Part shown: one piece after another, positions 26,532 to 34,605 of the stretch | Numbering within the stretch: the first letter of the stretch is position 1 | How the letters are laid out: the number at the start of each line of letters is the position of its first letter | Source of the DNA: Labilibacter marinus | GTDB lineage: Bacteria; Bacteroidota; Bacteroidia; Bacteroidales; Marinilabiliaceae | Assembly: GCF_001659685.2 (NCBI RefSeq) | Contig: NZ_LXYE02000008.1 | Location: 1-64,000 of the forward strand | Reading direction: 5' to 3' | DNA: 64,000 nucleotides | The notes under the pieces: model-generated | Databases searched by the model: none | Told to the model about the DNA's origin: nothing | What the model saw: only the letters and a program-made list of their open reading frames with translations | Program-made: the position numbers and the translations under genes

Positions 26532-28301
26532 ATGAAGAATTTAAATATATACATACTATTAGTTGCATTACTTGGTTTTGTTGCCTGTGAGGATGATTAC
26601 GAGGCGCCATATCCAGTAAACGATGTTACTTGGTATACAAGTATGCCAAACGTAACTGAATATAGAATATTTCAAGAGGATATGATGGCTTTTATTGACG
26701 CTTCTCAAAACCCAATAAGTCACGAGTGGATCATTGAAGAAGGTAGCTACTTTTTAACTTCTGATGTGAAACAAGGAGACTCTCTACATTTATTTATTGA
26801 TGAGGCTCAAGGGTTAACAAGCGATGCTTCCGGAATTAATGTTTATTTTTCAGAATCAGGAAGAAAATCAGTTCGTTTAAGAAATACATTTACCGAGAAA
26901 GTAACTTATGATGGAGCGCGCAAGTTAGAGGCTAAACAAGAAGGTGATGTTTGGGTAATTGACACTACTTTTACAGTAGATGTTTATGGACCAATTTTAC
27001 CAGCCTATAAAGTTTGTAGAGTTGTTGTTAATCCAGATGGGTCAATATCAGATGGTGAGGTTTTATTAACCATTGGAGCTGATGATGAACCAAATATTGA
27101 GGAATCTGATACTTGGCCAAGTGTTGAAGTAGAGGTAGGAGAGCGTTTAAGGTTTGTTGATCTTACAGTAGATGAGCACCCTGAATTTATTCAGCCTGAT
27201 ACAAGAACTTGGACCATTAGAAATGGTAGCGACCCAGCTGTAACGACCGACTCTGCAGCTAATGTTTACTTTAGTACTTACCAATACGAAACGGTTGGTT
27301 TAGGAAATATCATTTCCAAAAGATCTGCATCTGAAGGGCGTTATGTACAAGCTCAAAAAATTATTCCACTAAAATTAAAAGTTGTTCAGTCGTCTCAACC
27401 ATTCTCATACGCTGATGGTGCTGTATGGACAGGTCAAACAGAGTTGGCCTTGAACGTTACCGGAGAGGTAGCTTCTTTAGGTACAAATCCTGAGGCTGGT
27501 TTTACTGTACATGTGGTGAATACTTCAAAAGGAGTAGATAAAGATATTGCTGTAACAGCTGTATCTGTAGATGCGAGCAACGCAACCAGAATGAACTTAA
27601 CATTGGCAGAGGCTATTTATGGTGATGACCAGATTACAGTAAGCTTTGATGCCACAGGAACTGATATTGTTTCTGTGGATGAAAGACCATTTGTTTCGTT
27701 TACTGATGCATCGGTAGAAATTCCTGTAGGAGGAGATAATGAGTTAACGGATAATGGTGCACACTCAGGATATGAAACGGGTGGAGCTGGTTTAAATAAG
27801 GCTTTCTGTCCGCAATATTGGGTAGGTGGCCAGGATGCAGTTAACCCAGAATGGGCGCGTGTTGAAAATATGCAATTCGAAGGTGAGGCTTCCATGAAAT
27901 ATAATGGCACACTTACACCTGTTAGACCAAACTTAGGTTGGATGCAAATGCAACAATCTGTTGATTTAGCACCAGGAGCTTATGAAGTTTCTCATAAAAT
28001 TTATATTGAGCCAGAATCTACCATTAAAACGATACGTAGTTATGTTTCTCCAAAAACAGGAAGTTGGCCAACTGAGGTGTCGTTTGTGTGGGATTTATCC
28101 AATGTACAACAAGGAGAGTGGGTTACTATTAAAAGTATAGCAAGTTTCCCTAATCAAATTGGAGGATCAAGTGCAGAACAATATAGATATCAGTTTACAG
28201 TTAGTGCAGCTGATAACCCTGGAGTTGTAGCTACTGATGTTCAAACCTTCTATTTAGATGACATGAGCATAGTAAAAATTGATGCAGGCATACGTCCATA
28301 A
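26532..28301 (+). CDS. surface glycan-binding lipoprotein (SGBP) with C-terminal CBM-like module
   Basis: A 589-residue lipoprotein (lipobox VAC, Cys19, then EDDYEAPYP, the acidic surface-export signal). Residues about 30-310 hold repeated PKD/Ig-like segments (SHEWIIEEGSYFLTSD..., RTWTIRNGSDPAVTTDSAANVYF). The C-terminal 150 residues form a beta-sandwich-like module with GAYEVSHKIYIEPEST and TFYLDDMSIVKI, which recurs in the secreted protein at 29605 and the GH16 at 31418. Placed right after susD, it should present glycan at the cell surface as SusE/F or SGBP proteins do. No catalytic residues. Confidence 0.85.
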   Translation: MKNLNIYILLVALLGFVACEDDYEAPYPVNDVTWYTSMPNVTEYRIFQEDMMAFIDASQNPISHEWIIEEGSYFLTSDVKQGDSLHLFIDEAQGLTSDASGINVYFSESGRKSVRLRNTFTEKVTYDGARKLEAKQEGDVWVIDTTFTVDVYGPILPAYKVCRVVVNPDGSISDGEVLLTIGADDEPNIEESDTWPSVEVEVGERLRFVDLTVDEHPEFIQPDTRTWTIRNGSDPAVTTDSAANVYFSTYQYETVGLGNIISKRSASEGRYVQAQKIIPLKLKVVQSSQPFSYADGAVWTGQTELALNVTGEVASLGTNPEAGFTVHVVNTSKGVDKDIAVTAVSVDASNATRMNLTLAEAIYGDDQITVSFDATGTDIVSVDERPFVSFTDASVEIPVGGDNELTDNGAHSGYETGGAGLNKAFCPQYWVGGQDAVNPEWARVENMQFEGEASMKYNGTLTPVRPNLGWMQMQQSVDLAPGAYEVSHKIYIEPESTIKTIRSYVSPKTGSWPTEVSFVWDLSNVQQGEWVTIKSIASFPNQIGGSSAEQYRYQFTVSAADNPGVVATDVQTFYLDDMSIVKIDAGIRP

Positions 28302-28313
28302 CAAAATATTTTA

Positions 28314-28339
28314 GCCCTCGCATTACATTGTGCGAGGGC
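28314..28339 (+). repeat. intercistronic hairpin in the susCD operon
   Basis: GCCCTCGCA (28314-28322) and TGCGAGGGC (28331-28339) form a perfect 9-bp GC-rich stem between the SGBP gene and the next lipoprotein gene. No T-run follows, so it may protect the upstream mRNA or attenuate the downstream gene. Confidence 0.65.
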
Positions 28340-28361
28340 CTAATAACTCAAAATTAAAACA

Positions 28362-28799
28362 ATGAAGAAATTTATAAATATATCATCACTTTTGGTATTC
28401 GTGCTTCTAGCTTTAGTAAGCTGCGAAGAATACGAGTGGAACGAATCAGATCTTGCAGAGGTGCCTGTTTATGCATTAACCAATATCGAAGGAGAAATGG
28501 CCTTACATGCTATTGAGGTATACCCACAGCAGTCTCTTACTATCGAATTTGAAAAGGCAAGTGCTTTAAAAAGTTTTGCTATAACTGATTATCAGGATGT
28601 GTCAACAGCTAGCGATTATGATATAAGTTACATGCTTACAAAAGGCGAAGGCGAAGCAATAGTGTTTTATGAGTATGTGTACACAGGTACTAAAGAGGAT
28701 AGTGCAGGAGTTTATACTATTTACGATGCCAGCGAAACAGAAAAAGTGCAAATAGCTACTGGAACAATGAAAATTTTTCCGGATACAAGATTGTATTAA
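28362..28799 (+). CDS. small PUL-associated lipoprotein
   Basis: A 145-residue lipoprotein (lipobox VSC, Cys21, followed by EEYEWNESDL, an acidic surface signal). The mature part is beta-rich (ALHAIEVYPQQSLTIEFEKASALKSFAITDY) and resembles short Ig-like domains. No known motif. It lies last in the susC-susD-SGBP operon, so it is probably an additional surface component; binding or structural role unknown. Confidence 0.65.
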   Translation: MKKFINISSLLVFVLLALVSCEEYEWNESDLAEVPVYALTNIEGEMALHAIEVYPQQSLTIEFEKASALKSFAITDYQDVSTASDYDISYMLTKGEGEAIVFYEYVYTGTKEDSAGVYTIYDASETEKVQIATGTMKIFPDTRLY

Positions 28800-28801
28800 T
28801 T

Positions 28802-28836
28802 AAGTAGTAAGACAAAAGTATAAAGACAAAAGACTT
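28802..28836. repeat. heptamer tandem repeat, 5 units
   Basis: AAGTAGT, AAGACAA, AAGTATA, AAGACAA and AAGACTT follow each other without a phase break directly after the stop codon of the lipoprotein gene. The reverse complement of AAGTATA/AAGACAA resembles the CTTGATA units upstream of the RND genes. Confidence 0.6.
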
Positions 28837-28992
28837 ACATCTTAATACTTTATGCTGACGGATTATAACTCATTAACTAAAATATTGGAAAGTTTAATGA
28901 ATGATATTGAGGAGGGCATTGATTTTTATTATGGTAATTGAAACAAATTTTTATAACCTCAATAACTTACGCTAGCACTTTTCAGGGCGACG

Positions 28993-29038
28993 GAACGGTT
29001 CTTTATCACATGGTGGTAATAAAGGACCGTTCTTTTTT
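28993..29038 (+). terminator. Rho-independent terminator of the susCD operon
   Basis: GAACGGTTCTTTAT (28993-29006) pairs with ATAAAGGACCGTTC (29019-29032) over 14 bp with one G-T pair, followed by a run of T. Confidence 0.85.
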
Positions 29039-29094
29039 ATATCATAGGCTTATTTACATTCTGCCAATCATTAAAGGCACTTAGTTATTCATTT

Positions 29095-29190
29095 GACAAA
29101 GATAGATGCTCATCCGACACACATAGATATAAATCTGACAAAGATAGATGAGCTTGGGTGCACTTAGAAAGAGATTTGACACACATAGCT
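29095..29190. promoter_or_regulatory. four phased copies of a GACAnAnATAG element
   Basis: GACAAAGATAGATG at 29095 and 29137 alternates with GACACACATAGAT at 29116 and GACACACATAGCT at 29178. Start-to-start distances are 21, 21 and 41 bp, so all sites lie on nearly the same face of the helix. They are in the roughly 570-bp gap between the susCD terminator and the secreted binding protein gene at 29605; no gene is seen there. This looks like a multi-site operator for a regulator. Confidence 0.65.
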
Positions 29191-29452
29191 GGTTTTTTTG
29201 AGGGAAAAGCCAAATAGCTAACACCGATTTTTGTTATGCTCCTAAACTCCCAAATAAGGATTTTAATGTCAATAGACTTGTATAAAAAATCATATTAAAA
29301 TGCATCTTACTTGTTAGGTCTACTGCTTCTTTTTCCTCCTTTATATTTCTATCCTTCATACTTGCGTTAAAACATCTTTATTTTATGTATTGGTAAGTCT
29401 ATTGGTATACGATATGGTCTTGTAAGTGATAGTTTATCAGTGGTTTAGGTTG

Positions 29453-29470
29453 ATGTACGAATGCGTACAT
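29453..29470. promoter_or_regulatory. perfect palindrome upstream of the secreted binding protein
   Basis: ATGTACG-AATG-CGTACAT is an exact 7-bp inverted repeat with a 4-bp spacer, 134 bp before ATG 29605. A likely operator for a dimeric regulator. Confidence 0.45.
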
Positions 29471-29604
29471 TAAATTAACGCAGTTGTACAGATTAAAGCC
29501 CATGCAACCATACTTTTAGTAGTGAAATTAAAAATGCCTTATACATTAGAGATTATAGAATATTGTATAAAGCAGCTATTAAAAACTATTTAATTTAAAA
29601 TCTT

Positions 29605-30495
29605 ATGAAAAAAAAATTACTCAAGTTTAGTGTATTGGTTATTTTGATGATTACATGTAGTTTTTCAAATGCCCAAAATTTATATTGGTCTGGAGATCAA
29701 GCTGATGTTTATTATGCAAGCTTTGAGCAGAATGCAGTTCTTTGGTTTACAAACCCAACTACTGTTGGTTTAGATGTTGAGTCTAGTACAGAAGCTTTTG
29801 TGCATGGACAAAGGTCTGCAAAGTTTTTTACGGATGATTTAGCAACGACTTCTGCTGCAACATCAGGTAATTCAACAGTTATTTTAGGAGGTACAAATGG
29901 TTATGTTGATGGAAATATAAATAATATTGAAGCAGGAGTTTATACTTTTAGTGCGAAAATATATATAGTTGAAAATCCACCAACAAATCTTTTAGTTTAT
30001 TTTCAAGAATCTAATGCTGGAGTAGCAGGAGCCGGATCAACGTTATTGTCTATTCCGCTTGCAGAAGTAACTGTTGGAGGTAGCCCTATAACTCAAGGAG
30101 GCTGGCAAGATATTCAAGGAGTAGTGTCATTACCTGATTATACAGCAATGAAGACAGGTGTTAGAACACGTCCTCAAGATTACCCTGATGCAACTGGAGC
30201 ATCAGCGATGTATGTAGATAATATGGTATTGGAACTAGGAAATACTACTGATCTTAAGCTTGAAACAAGTGTGGAAATGGATGTATATCCTAACCCTACA
30301 ACGAATGTCGTTAATATTAAAACACCATTTGGCAGTAAAGTAGAGTTATGTAATGTAGCAGGTATGGTAGTGAAAACATTTGTGTCTTCATCAGATGTAG
30401 AGAAAGTTGATGTAAGTCAATTAAATAAAGGTTTATATGTTGTTAAAGTTTCTAATAAGGGAACTATTAAAACGCAAAAGCTACTAGTTAAGTAA
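29605..30495 (+). CDS. secreted CBM-like protein with type IX secretion sorting domain
   Basis: A 296-residue protein with a Sec signal (about 1-23, SFSNAQ). Residues about 30-215 form one beta-sandwich-like module (GVYTFSAKIYIVENPP ... GGWQDIQGVVSLP ... YVDNMVLELG) closely similar to modules in the SGBP (26532) and the GH16 (31418). Residues about 222-296 are a type A T9SS C-terminal domain (MDVYPNPTTNVVNIKTP ... LNKGLYVVKVSNKGT). It has no catalytic domain, so it is probably a cell-surface or released glycan-binding protein. It lies between the susCD operon and the GH16/sulfatase operon, preceded by phased repeats and a palindrome. Confidence 0.8.
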   Translation: MKKKLLKFSVLVILMITCSFSNAQNLYWSGDQADVYYASFEQNAVLWFTNPTTVGLDVESSTEAFVHGQRSAKFFTDDLATTSAATSGNSTVILGGTNGYVDGNINNIEAGVYTFSAKIYIVENPPTNLLVYFQESNAGVAGAGSTLLSIPLAEVTVGGSPITQGGWQDIQGVVSLPDYTAMKTGVRTRPQDYPDATGASAMYVDNMVLELGNTTDLKLETSVEMDVYPNPTTNVVNIKTPFGSKVELCNVAGMVVKTFVSSSDVEKVDVSQLNKGLYVVKVSNKGTIKTQKLLVK

Positions 30496-30561
30496 ATGTA
30501 ATAATGAGGTAGAAGCATTGTGTCTTTTTCCTCAATTTTAATATTTAAAAATCAATAAAAT

Positions 30562-30915
30562 ATGAAGAAGTGGGTATTAACAATGGCAATGGTTGTAATA
30601 TGTTCCGTTGCATTTGCACAAGCATGGCAAGAGAAGAAGATTCAATATTTTGTTGATGAGGCTACTCTGGAATTTTCGTTAAACGAGGAGCAGCAAGAAC
30701 AGTTACTTAAGGAACGAACTGAATATGTAAGTCAGTTTTCTGATATTAATAAGAAAAGTAAAAATGGACAAATAACAGAGGAGGAAAAGAAAACTCAGGT
30801 AAAAACGATTAATAAAGCGTTTACTACTTATTTGTCAGGTATTACTGGTAAAACGAATAAAGAATTACAACCATTTTTAAAGAGGGTTAGAGAAGAATTA
30901 AAGTCTGTGAAATAG
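30562..30915 (+). CDS. small periplasmic helical protein (Spy/LTXXQ-like)
   Basis: A 117-residue protein with a Sec signal (CSVAFAQ, cleavage about residue 20). The mature part is helical and charged with the pattern ...FSLNEEQQEQLLKERTEYVSQF...ITEEEKKTQVKTINKAFTTYL, similar to Spy/CpxP-type periplasmic chaperone repeats. It has no metal-binding cluster. It follows the secreted CBM-like protein by 66 bp and is likely co-transcribed. A possible folding helper or sensor for secreted PUL proteins is inference. Confidence 0.6.
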   Translation: MKKWVLTMAMVVICSVAFAQAWQEKKIQYFVDEATLEFSLNEEQQEQLLKERTEYVSQFSDINKKSKNGQITEEEKKTQVKTINKAFTTYLSGITGKTNKELQPFLKRVREELKSVK

Positions 30916-30940
30916 ATAATAATCCGATTTTATTAGTTTA

Positions 30941-30980
30941 GGAATAGCCCTTCGGAAGTTAGAGAAGGGAGGGTTATTCC
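30941..30980 (+). terminator. terminator-like hairpin
   Basis: GGAATAGCCC (30941-30950) pairs with GGGTTATTCC (30971-30980) with one G-T pair; further CTTC/GAAG pairing extends it. It is followed by AATTCTT rather than a long T-run. Confidence 0.6.
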
Positions 30981-31026
30981 AATTCTTAATAAGCAATAGC
31001 ATCCTAAACGAGTTAATTAATATTTT

Positions 31027-31309
31027 TTGAGCGTCATGTTTTTGGCCTCTCTTTTAAAAAGCTTTTGTTTTAGCTAAGCGCTATAGTAAGACCGAATAGT
31101 TGAGAGCTTGCTCGAAAATCCTTCGGCCGCACTTAAGCGCTAGATAAATAAGAAAGATATTTAAAAAGCAGCCTTGAATTTTTGCGGTAAGAGAGCGCAG
31201 TATCAAGCTTGCTTGAATAATGCCGAACGGAGCAAAAATCATAAAGTAATTTTTTTGCTTCATTTTTTGTGTCAAGACATCGGGACAGTTAAGAATTGAG
31301 TATTCTTAA
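31027..31309. other. non-coding region, possible degenerate interspersed repeat
   Basis: The 502-bp gap 30916-31417 has no convincing gene. The part around 31075-31280 (AAGCGCT twice, GGTAAGAGAGCGCAG, GCAAAAAAATTACTTTATG-type sequence and TGTCTTGACAC on the minus strand) resembles the intergenic repeat family common in this phylum, from memory only. TTAAGAAT (31289-31296) and ATTCTTAA (31302-31309) form a perfect hairpin at its right edge. Confidence 0.25.
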
Positions 31310-31417
31310 TAGTTTCAGAATGAAGTCGGGTTTGGGCGAAGCGCCAAATTTGTTTAGGGTATTATCATTAATAACACATCATCGAATTTTATAGTTGGTT
31401 TTGGAAAACACGCAATT

Positions 31418-33121
31418 ATGTTGAGGATAAAAAAAATATTAAAAAATATAGGAGTATACGTTGTTCTGCTACATACTACAAGTTTAGTAGCACAAACATA
31501 TCCCTATTCAGATCTTTCTAATACTGGAAATTGGCAGCTGAATGAAGAGGTGAGTGATGAGTTTGATGCAGTACAACTCAACGAAGATAAATGGTGGGTT
31601 GTAGGCAAGTTGGTGGATGGCCAACCGGTTTACGAAGATCCAGATAATCCCGCTAAAAATGTATGGATTGGAAGAGCACCTTCGCAGTTCTCAGGCAATA
31701 ATTATAGGTTAGAGGATGGTAAACTTATATTAGAAACACGATGGGAACCAGATTTTCCTTTTAGTGAAACAGCCCAGAGTGATGGAATGGTGTACGAAAA
31801 TATTACTACACCATGTATCATTGGTCGTAAAATGTTCCAGTATGGATACATGGAAATTAAATCAAAGGCTGCTGATGCCGAAATAACTAGTTCTTTTTGG
31901 GCAACGGGTAATAACACTGAGTTTGACATGTTTGAGATGTTTGGAGATCACAGACAACCAAACAAATTGGATAAGAATAGAGAGCTTTGGTGGTCCATTC
32001 ACGATTGGAGCCCAGGCAAAGGAGGGGCTTCTGTTTATACAGAACATCACGACCTAGGCTTTAGAGTGGCCGACGATTTTCATATTTATGGTATTGAGTG
32101 GGACGAAACGGGCGTAAAATATTATGTGGATGGCGTATTGTTTACTCAAGCTACTGCCGAAGAAATAGATGCTTACGCCGAGGCTAAGGGGCACGATAAG
32201 GGATATGTAATTACCAAGTCCATTAAAATATGGTTAGATCAAGAAACATTTCCTTGGCACGGAATACCTGACAGTAAAGCAGACCTAGAATTAAACAGTC
32301 CTGCTGGTGAAAAAGAGGATGGTATCGTTGATTTTGAAATAGAATATGTTCGTGTATGGCAAAAAGAAGTAGAAGAATCCAGAAACCTTTTGGATGATGC
32401 GTTTTATAGTTTTGATGCACCTATTTCTATAGATGGGGCGAGCAAGAATTGGTATATTCCAGCAGCATCAACCAGTTATTTTACTATTCAAAACACAAAA
32501 GCAGCTACAGGTATTAATGCCTTAAAGTTTGCACATTCTACTACCTTAACAGAAACAGCAGTAGCCTTTGCTCCATTTAAATCTATGCAGTTAGAAACGG
32601 GGGAATTTACATTTTCAATGAAAGTGTGGTTAGAGCCTAATAGCGCCATCGACGAAATAGATGTTATTTTTGAAGATCCTTGGTTAATCAACTCCTTTGA
32701 TTTAACAGGTATTGAAACTGGAAAATGGGTTGTGTTAACGCGTAACTTTACACGAAATCAGGTTTCAGGAAGTAATGATAGAATCCGTCTGCGCATAGAA
32801 TCCGGTGATGTTTCAGGAACATCCAGTACATTATATATCGATGATATTTCTGTTGAATCAAGTACCACAACATCTATCCATAATAAATCGAATTTAAGTT
32901 ATTCTGTTTACCCCAACCCTTGTAACGATATTTTAAATATTGAAGCACCTCTAGTTAAGTATGTTTATATTTATAATCATATGGGTGCGTTGCTAAAAAA
33001 GGAAGAGAAAATAACAGAACCATGTGTTTTACCAATTGCTGATTTACAAAGTGGACTTTACCTGTTGGTTCTTGAATCGGATAACGACAAGGTAACAACA
33101 AAAATAAAAGTGAGGAATTAA
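31418..33121 (+). CDS. GH16 endo-glycanase with CBM-like module and T9SS sorting domain
   Basis: A 567-residue secreted enzyme. Signal peptide about 1-26. The GH16 domain (about 30-310) carries the catalytic box EFDMFE with nucleophile E168, D170 and acid/base E173, in the bulged ExDxxE form used by agarases, porphyranases and carrageenases. Residues about 320-480 repeat the beta-sandwich module also found in the SGBP and 29605 protein (GEFTFSMKVWLEPNS ... YIDDISVESS). Residues about 490-567 are a T9SS type A domain (YSVYPNPCNDILNIEA ... GLYLLVLES). It cuts galactan chains outside the cell. First gene of a tight GH16-sulfatase-GH16-sulfatase operon (14, 3 and 26 bp gaps). Confidence 0.9.
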   Translation: MLRIKKILKNIGVYVVLLHTTSLVAQTYPYSDLSNTGNWQLNEEVSDEFDAVQLNEDKWWVVGKLVDGQPVYEDPDNPAKNVWIGRAPSQFSGNNYRLEDGKLILETRWEPDFPFSETAQSDGMVYENITTPCIIGRKMFQYGYMEIKSKAADAEITSSFWATGNNTEFDMFEMFGDHRQPNKLDKNRELWWSIHDWSPGKGGASVYTEHHDLGFRVADDFHIYGIEWDETGVKYYVDGVLFTQATAEEIDAYAEAKGHDKGYVITKSIKIWLDQETFPWHGIPDSKADLELNSPAGEKEDGIVDFEIEYVRVWQKEVEESRNLLDDAFYSFDAPISIDGASKNWYIPAASTSYFTIQNTKAATGINALKFAHSTTLTETAVAFAPFKSMQLETGEFTFSMKVWLEPNSAIDEIDVIFEDPWLINSFDLTGIETGKWVVLTRNFTRNQVSGSNDRIRLRIESGDVSGTSSTLYIDDISVESSTTTSIHNKSNLSYSVYPNPCNDILNIEAPLVKYVYIYNHMGALLKKEEKITEPCVLPIADLQSGLYLLVLESDNDKVTTKIKVRN

Positions 33122-33135
33122 TTTATAATTAAGAT

Positions 33136-34602
33136 ATGCAACGAAATAGTATAATAAAAATAGCCTTTTTAGGCTTCTGCTCTTTACTTATTGGATGTGC
33201 TTCTCAAACCAAGCAAAAAAAAGAAGAAGTGGAGCGTCCAAATATTTTAGTCATCATGTGTGATGATTTAGGGTATGCCGATGTTGGTTTTAACGGATCG
33301 ACGGATATTATTACGCCTAACCTAGATAAGTTGGCTAAGGGTGGCACCATTTTAAAAGCGGGATATGTAACTCATCCTTTTTGTGGTCCAAGTCGTGCTG
33401 GATTTATGACGGGTAGATACCCTCATGCTATCGCGTCTCAGTTTAACCTACCGCCTAATACCGAGGGTGTTTTTTTAGATAAAGGAATTCCTCGTTCAGA
33501 AATATTCATGAGTAAGGTATTAAAAGATGCTGGTTATCACACAGGGGCTATTGGTAAATGGCATTTAGGTATTACTGATGAGTATCATCCTAATGCGCGT
33601 GGATTTGATGACTTTTATGGTTTCTTGGCTGGAGGTCATAATTACTTTCCTGAGCAATATAGAGCAGCCTACCAAAAGCAGAAAGCCAATGGTAACAAAG
33701 CTATTTTCGAATACTTACATCCTTTACAGCACAATGGTCAAGAGGTCAGTGAAACAGAATATATTACAGATGGTTTTTCCCGAGAGGCAGTTCGTTTTAT
33801 TAATGAATCGGCACAAACTGAAAAGCCTTTCTTTTTGTATTTAGGATATAACGCACCGCATACACCGTTAGAAGCCAAACCCGAAGATATGGCCATGTTT
33901 CCAGCTATTGAAGATGAGCATCGACGTACTTATGCAGGAATGGTTTACGCTGTAGATAGAGGAGTGAAACGAGTGGTGGATGCACTAAAAGAAAATAAAC
34001 AATTTGAGAATACACTTATCGTATTTTTAAGCGATAATGGAGGTAAGGTATCTAAAGGAGCCAATAATTACCCACTTCGCGAAGGCAAAGGAAGTACTTG
34101 TGAAGGAGGGTATAGAGTGCCTATGTTCTTTCACTGGCCTAAACAAATTCAGGGAGGTAGTATTTATGAGTATCCAGTATCGGCGCTTGACTTCTATCCA
34201 ACTTTTGCTCGTTTAGCGCAAGCTACAATTCCTACCGGAAAAATATTAGATGGTAAAGATATTTGGGATGATTTCTCTGCCCATAAAAATGCTCGTGCAG
34301 GCGAATATATTTTTGCCATGCGTCATCGCACTGGATATTCCGATGTGGGTGTACGTAAAGATCAATGGAAAGCTTTAAGGATACAACAGGAGCCTTGGAA
34401 GCTGTATAATATTAATGAAGATTTAGGCGAAACAAAGGATGTGAGTGCATTGCATCCAAAAGTGCTTAAAGAATTAGTTGCTCAAGCTGAAGTTTGGAGT
34501 ACTACCCATCAACAACCACAATGGTGGCATGATAAGCAAACAAGTATTGAGTGGAAAGAGATGGAAATGCCACATTTTGAAAAAACATTTAAGATAGATT
34601 AG
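33136..34602 (+). CDS. sulfatase, lipoprotein (S1 family)
   Basis: A 488-residue lipoprotein sulfatase (lipobox IGC, Cys21). NILVIMCDDLGYADVGF supplies the metal ligands, CGPSR carries the formylglycine precursor C83, and GAIGKWHLG and LSDNGGK complete the active site. The middle part (RGFDDFYGFLAGGHNYF) is typical of S1 sulfatases acting on algal galactans or similar polysaccharides. It is encoded between two GH16 genes with very short gaps, so it acts on the same substrate. Periplasmic or surface location depends on the lipid anchor; the sequence after Cys (ASQTKQKKEE) lacks a strong acidic surface signal, so periplasmic is more likely. Confidence 0.9.
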   Translation: MQRNSIIKIAFLGFCSLLIGCASQTKQKKEEVERPNILVIMCDDLGYADVGFNGSTDIITPNLDKLAKGGTILKAGYVTHPFCGPSRAGFMTGRYPHAIASQFNLPPNTEGVFLDKGIPRSEIFMSKVLKDAGYHTGAIGKWHLGITDEYHPNARGFDDFYGFLAGGHNYFPEQYRAAYQKQKANGNKAIFEYLHPLQHNGQEVSETEYITDGFSREAVRFINESAQTEKPFFLYLGYNAPHTPLEAKPEDMAMFPAIEDEHRRTYAGMVYAVDRGVKRVVDALKENKQFENTLIVFLSDNGGKVSKGANNYPLREGKGSTCEGGYRVPMFFHWPKQIQGGSIYEYPVSALDFYPTFARLAQATIPTGKILDGKDIWDDFSAHKNARAGEYIFAMRHRTGYSDVGVRKDQWKALRIQQEPWKLYNINEDLGETKDVSALHPKVLKELVAQAEVWSTTHQQPQWWHDKQTSIEWKEMEMPHFEKTFKID

Positions 34603-34605
34603 ATT

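Noticed and set aside
31081-31275. Minus-strand open frame of 64 codons
   Set aside because: Composition is not protein-like, it has no start signals, and the region looks like degenerate intergenic repeat.
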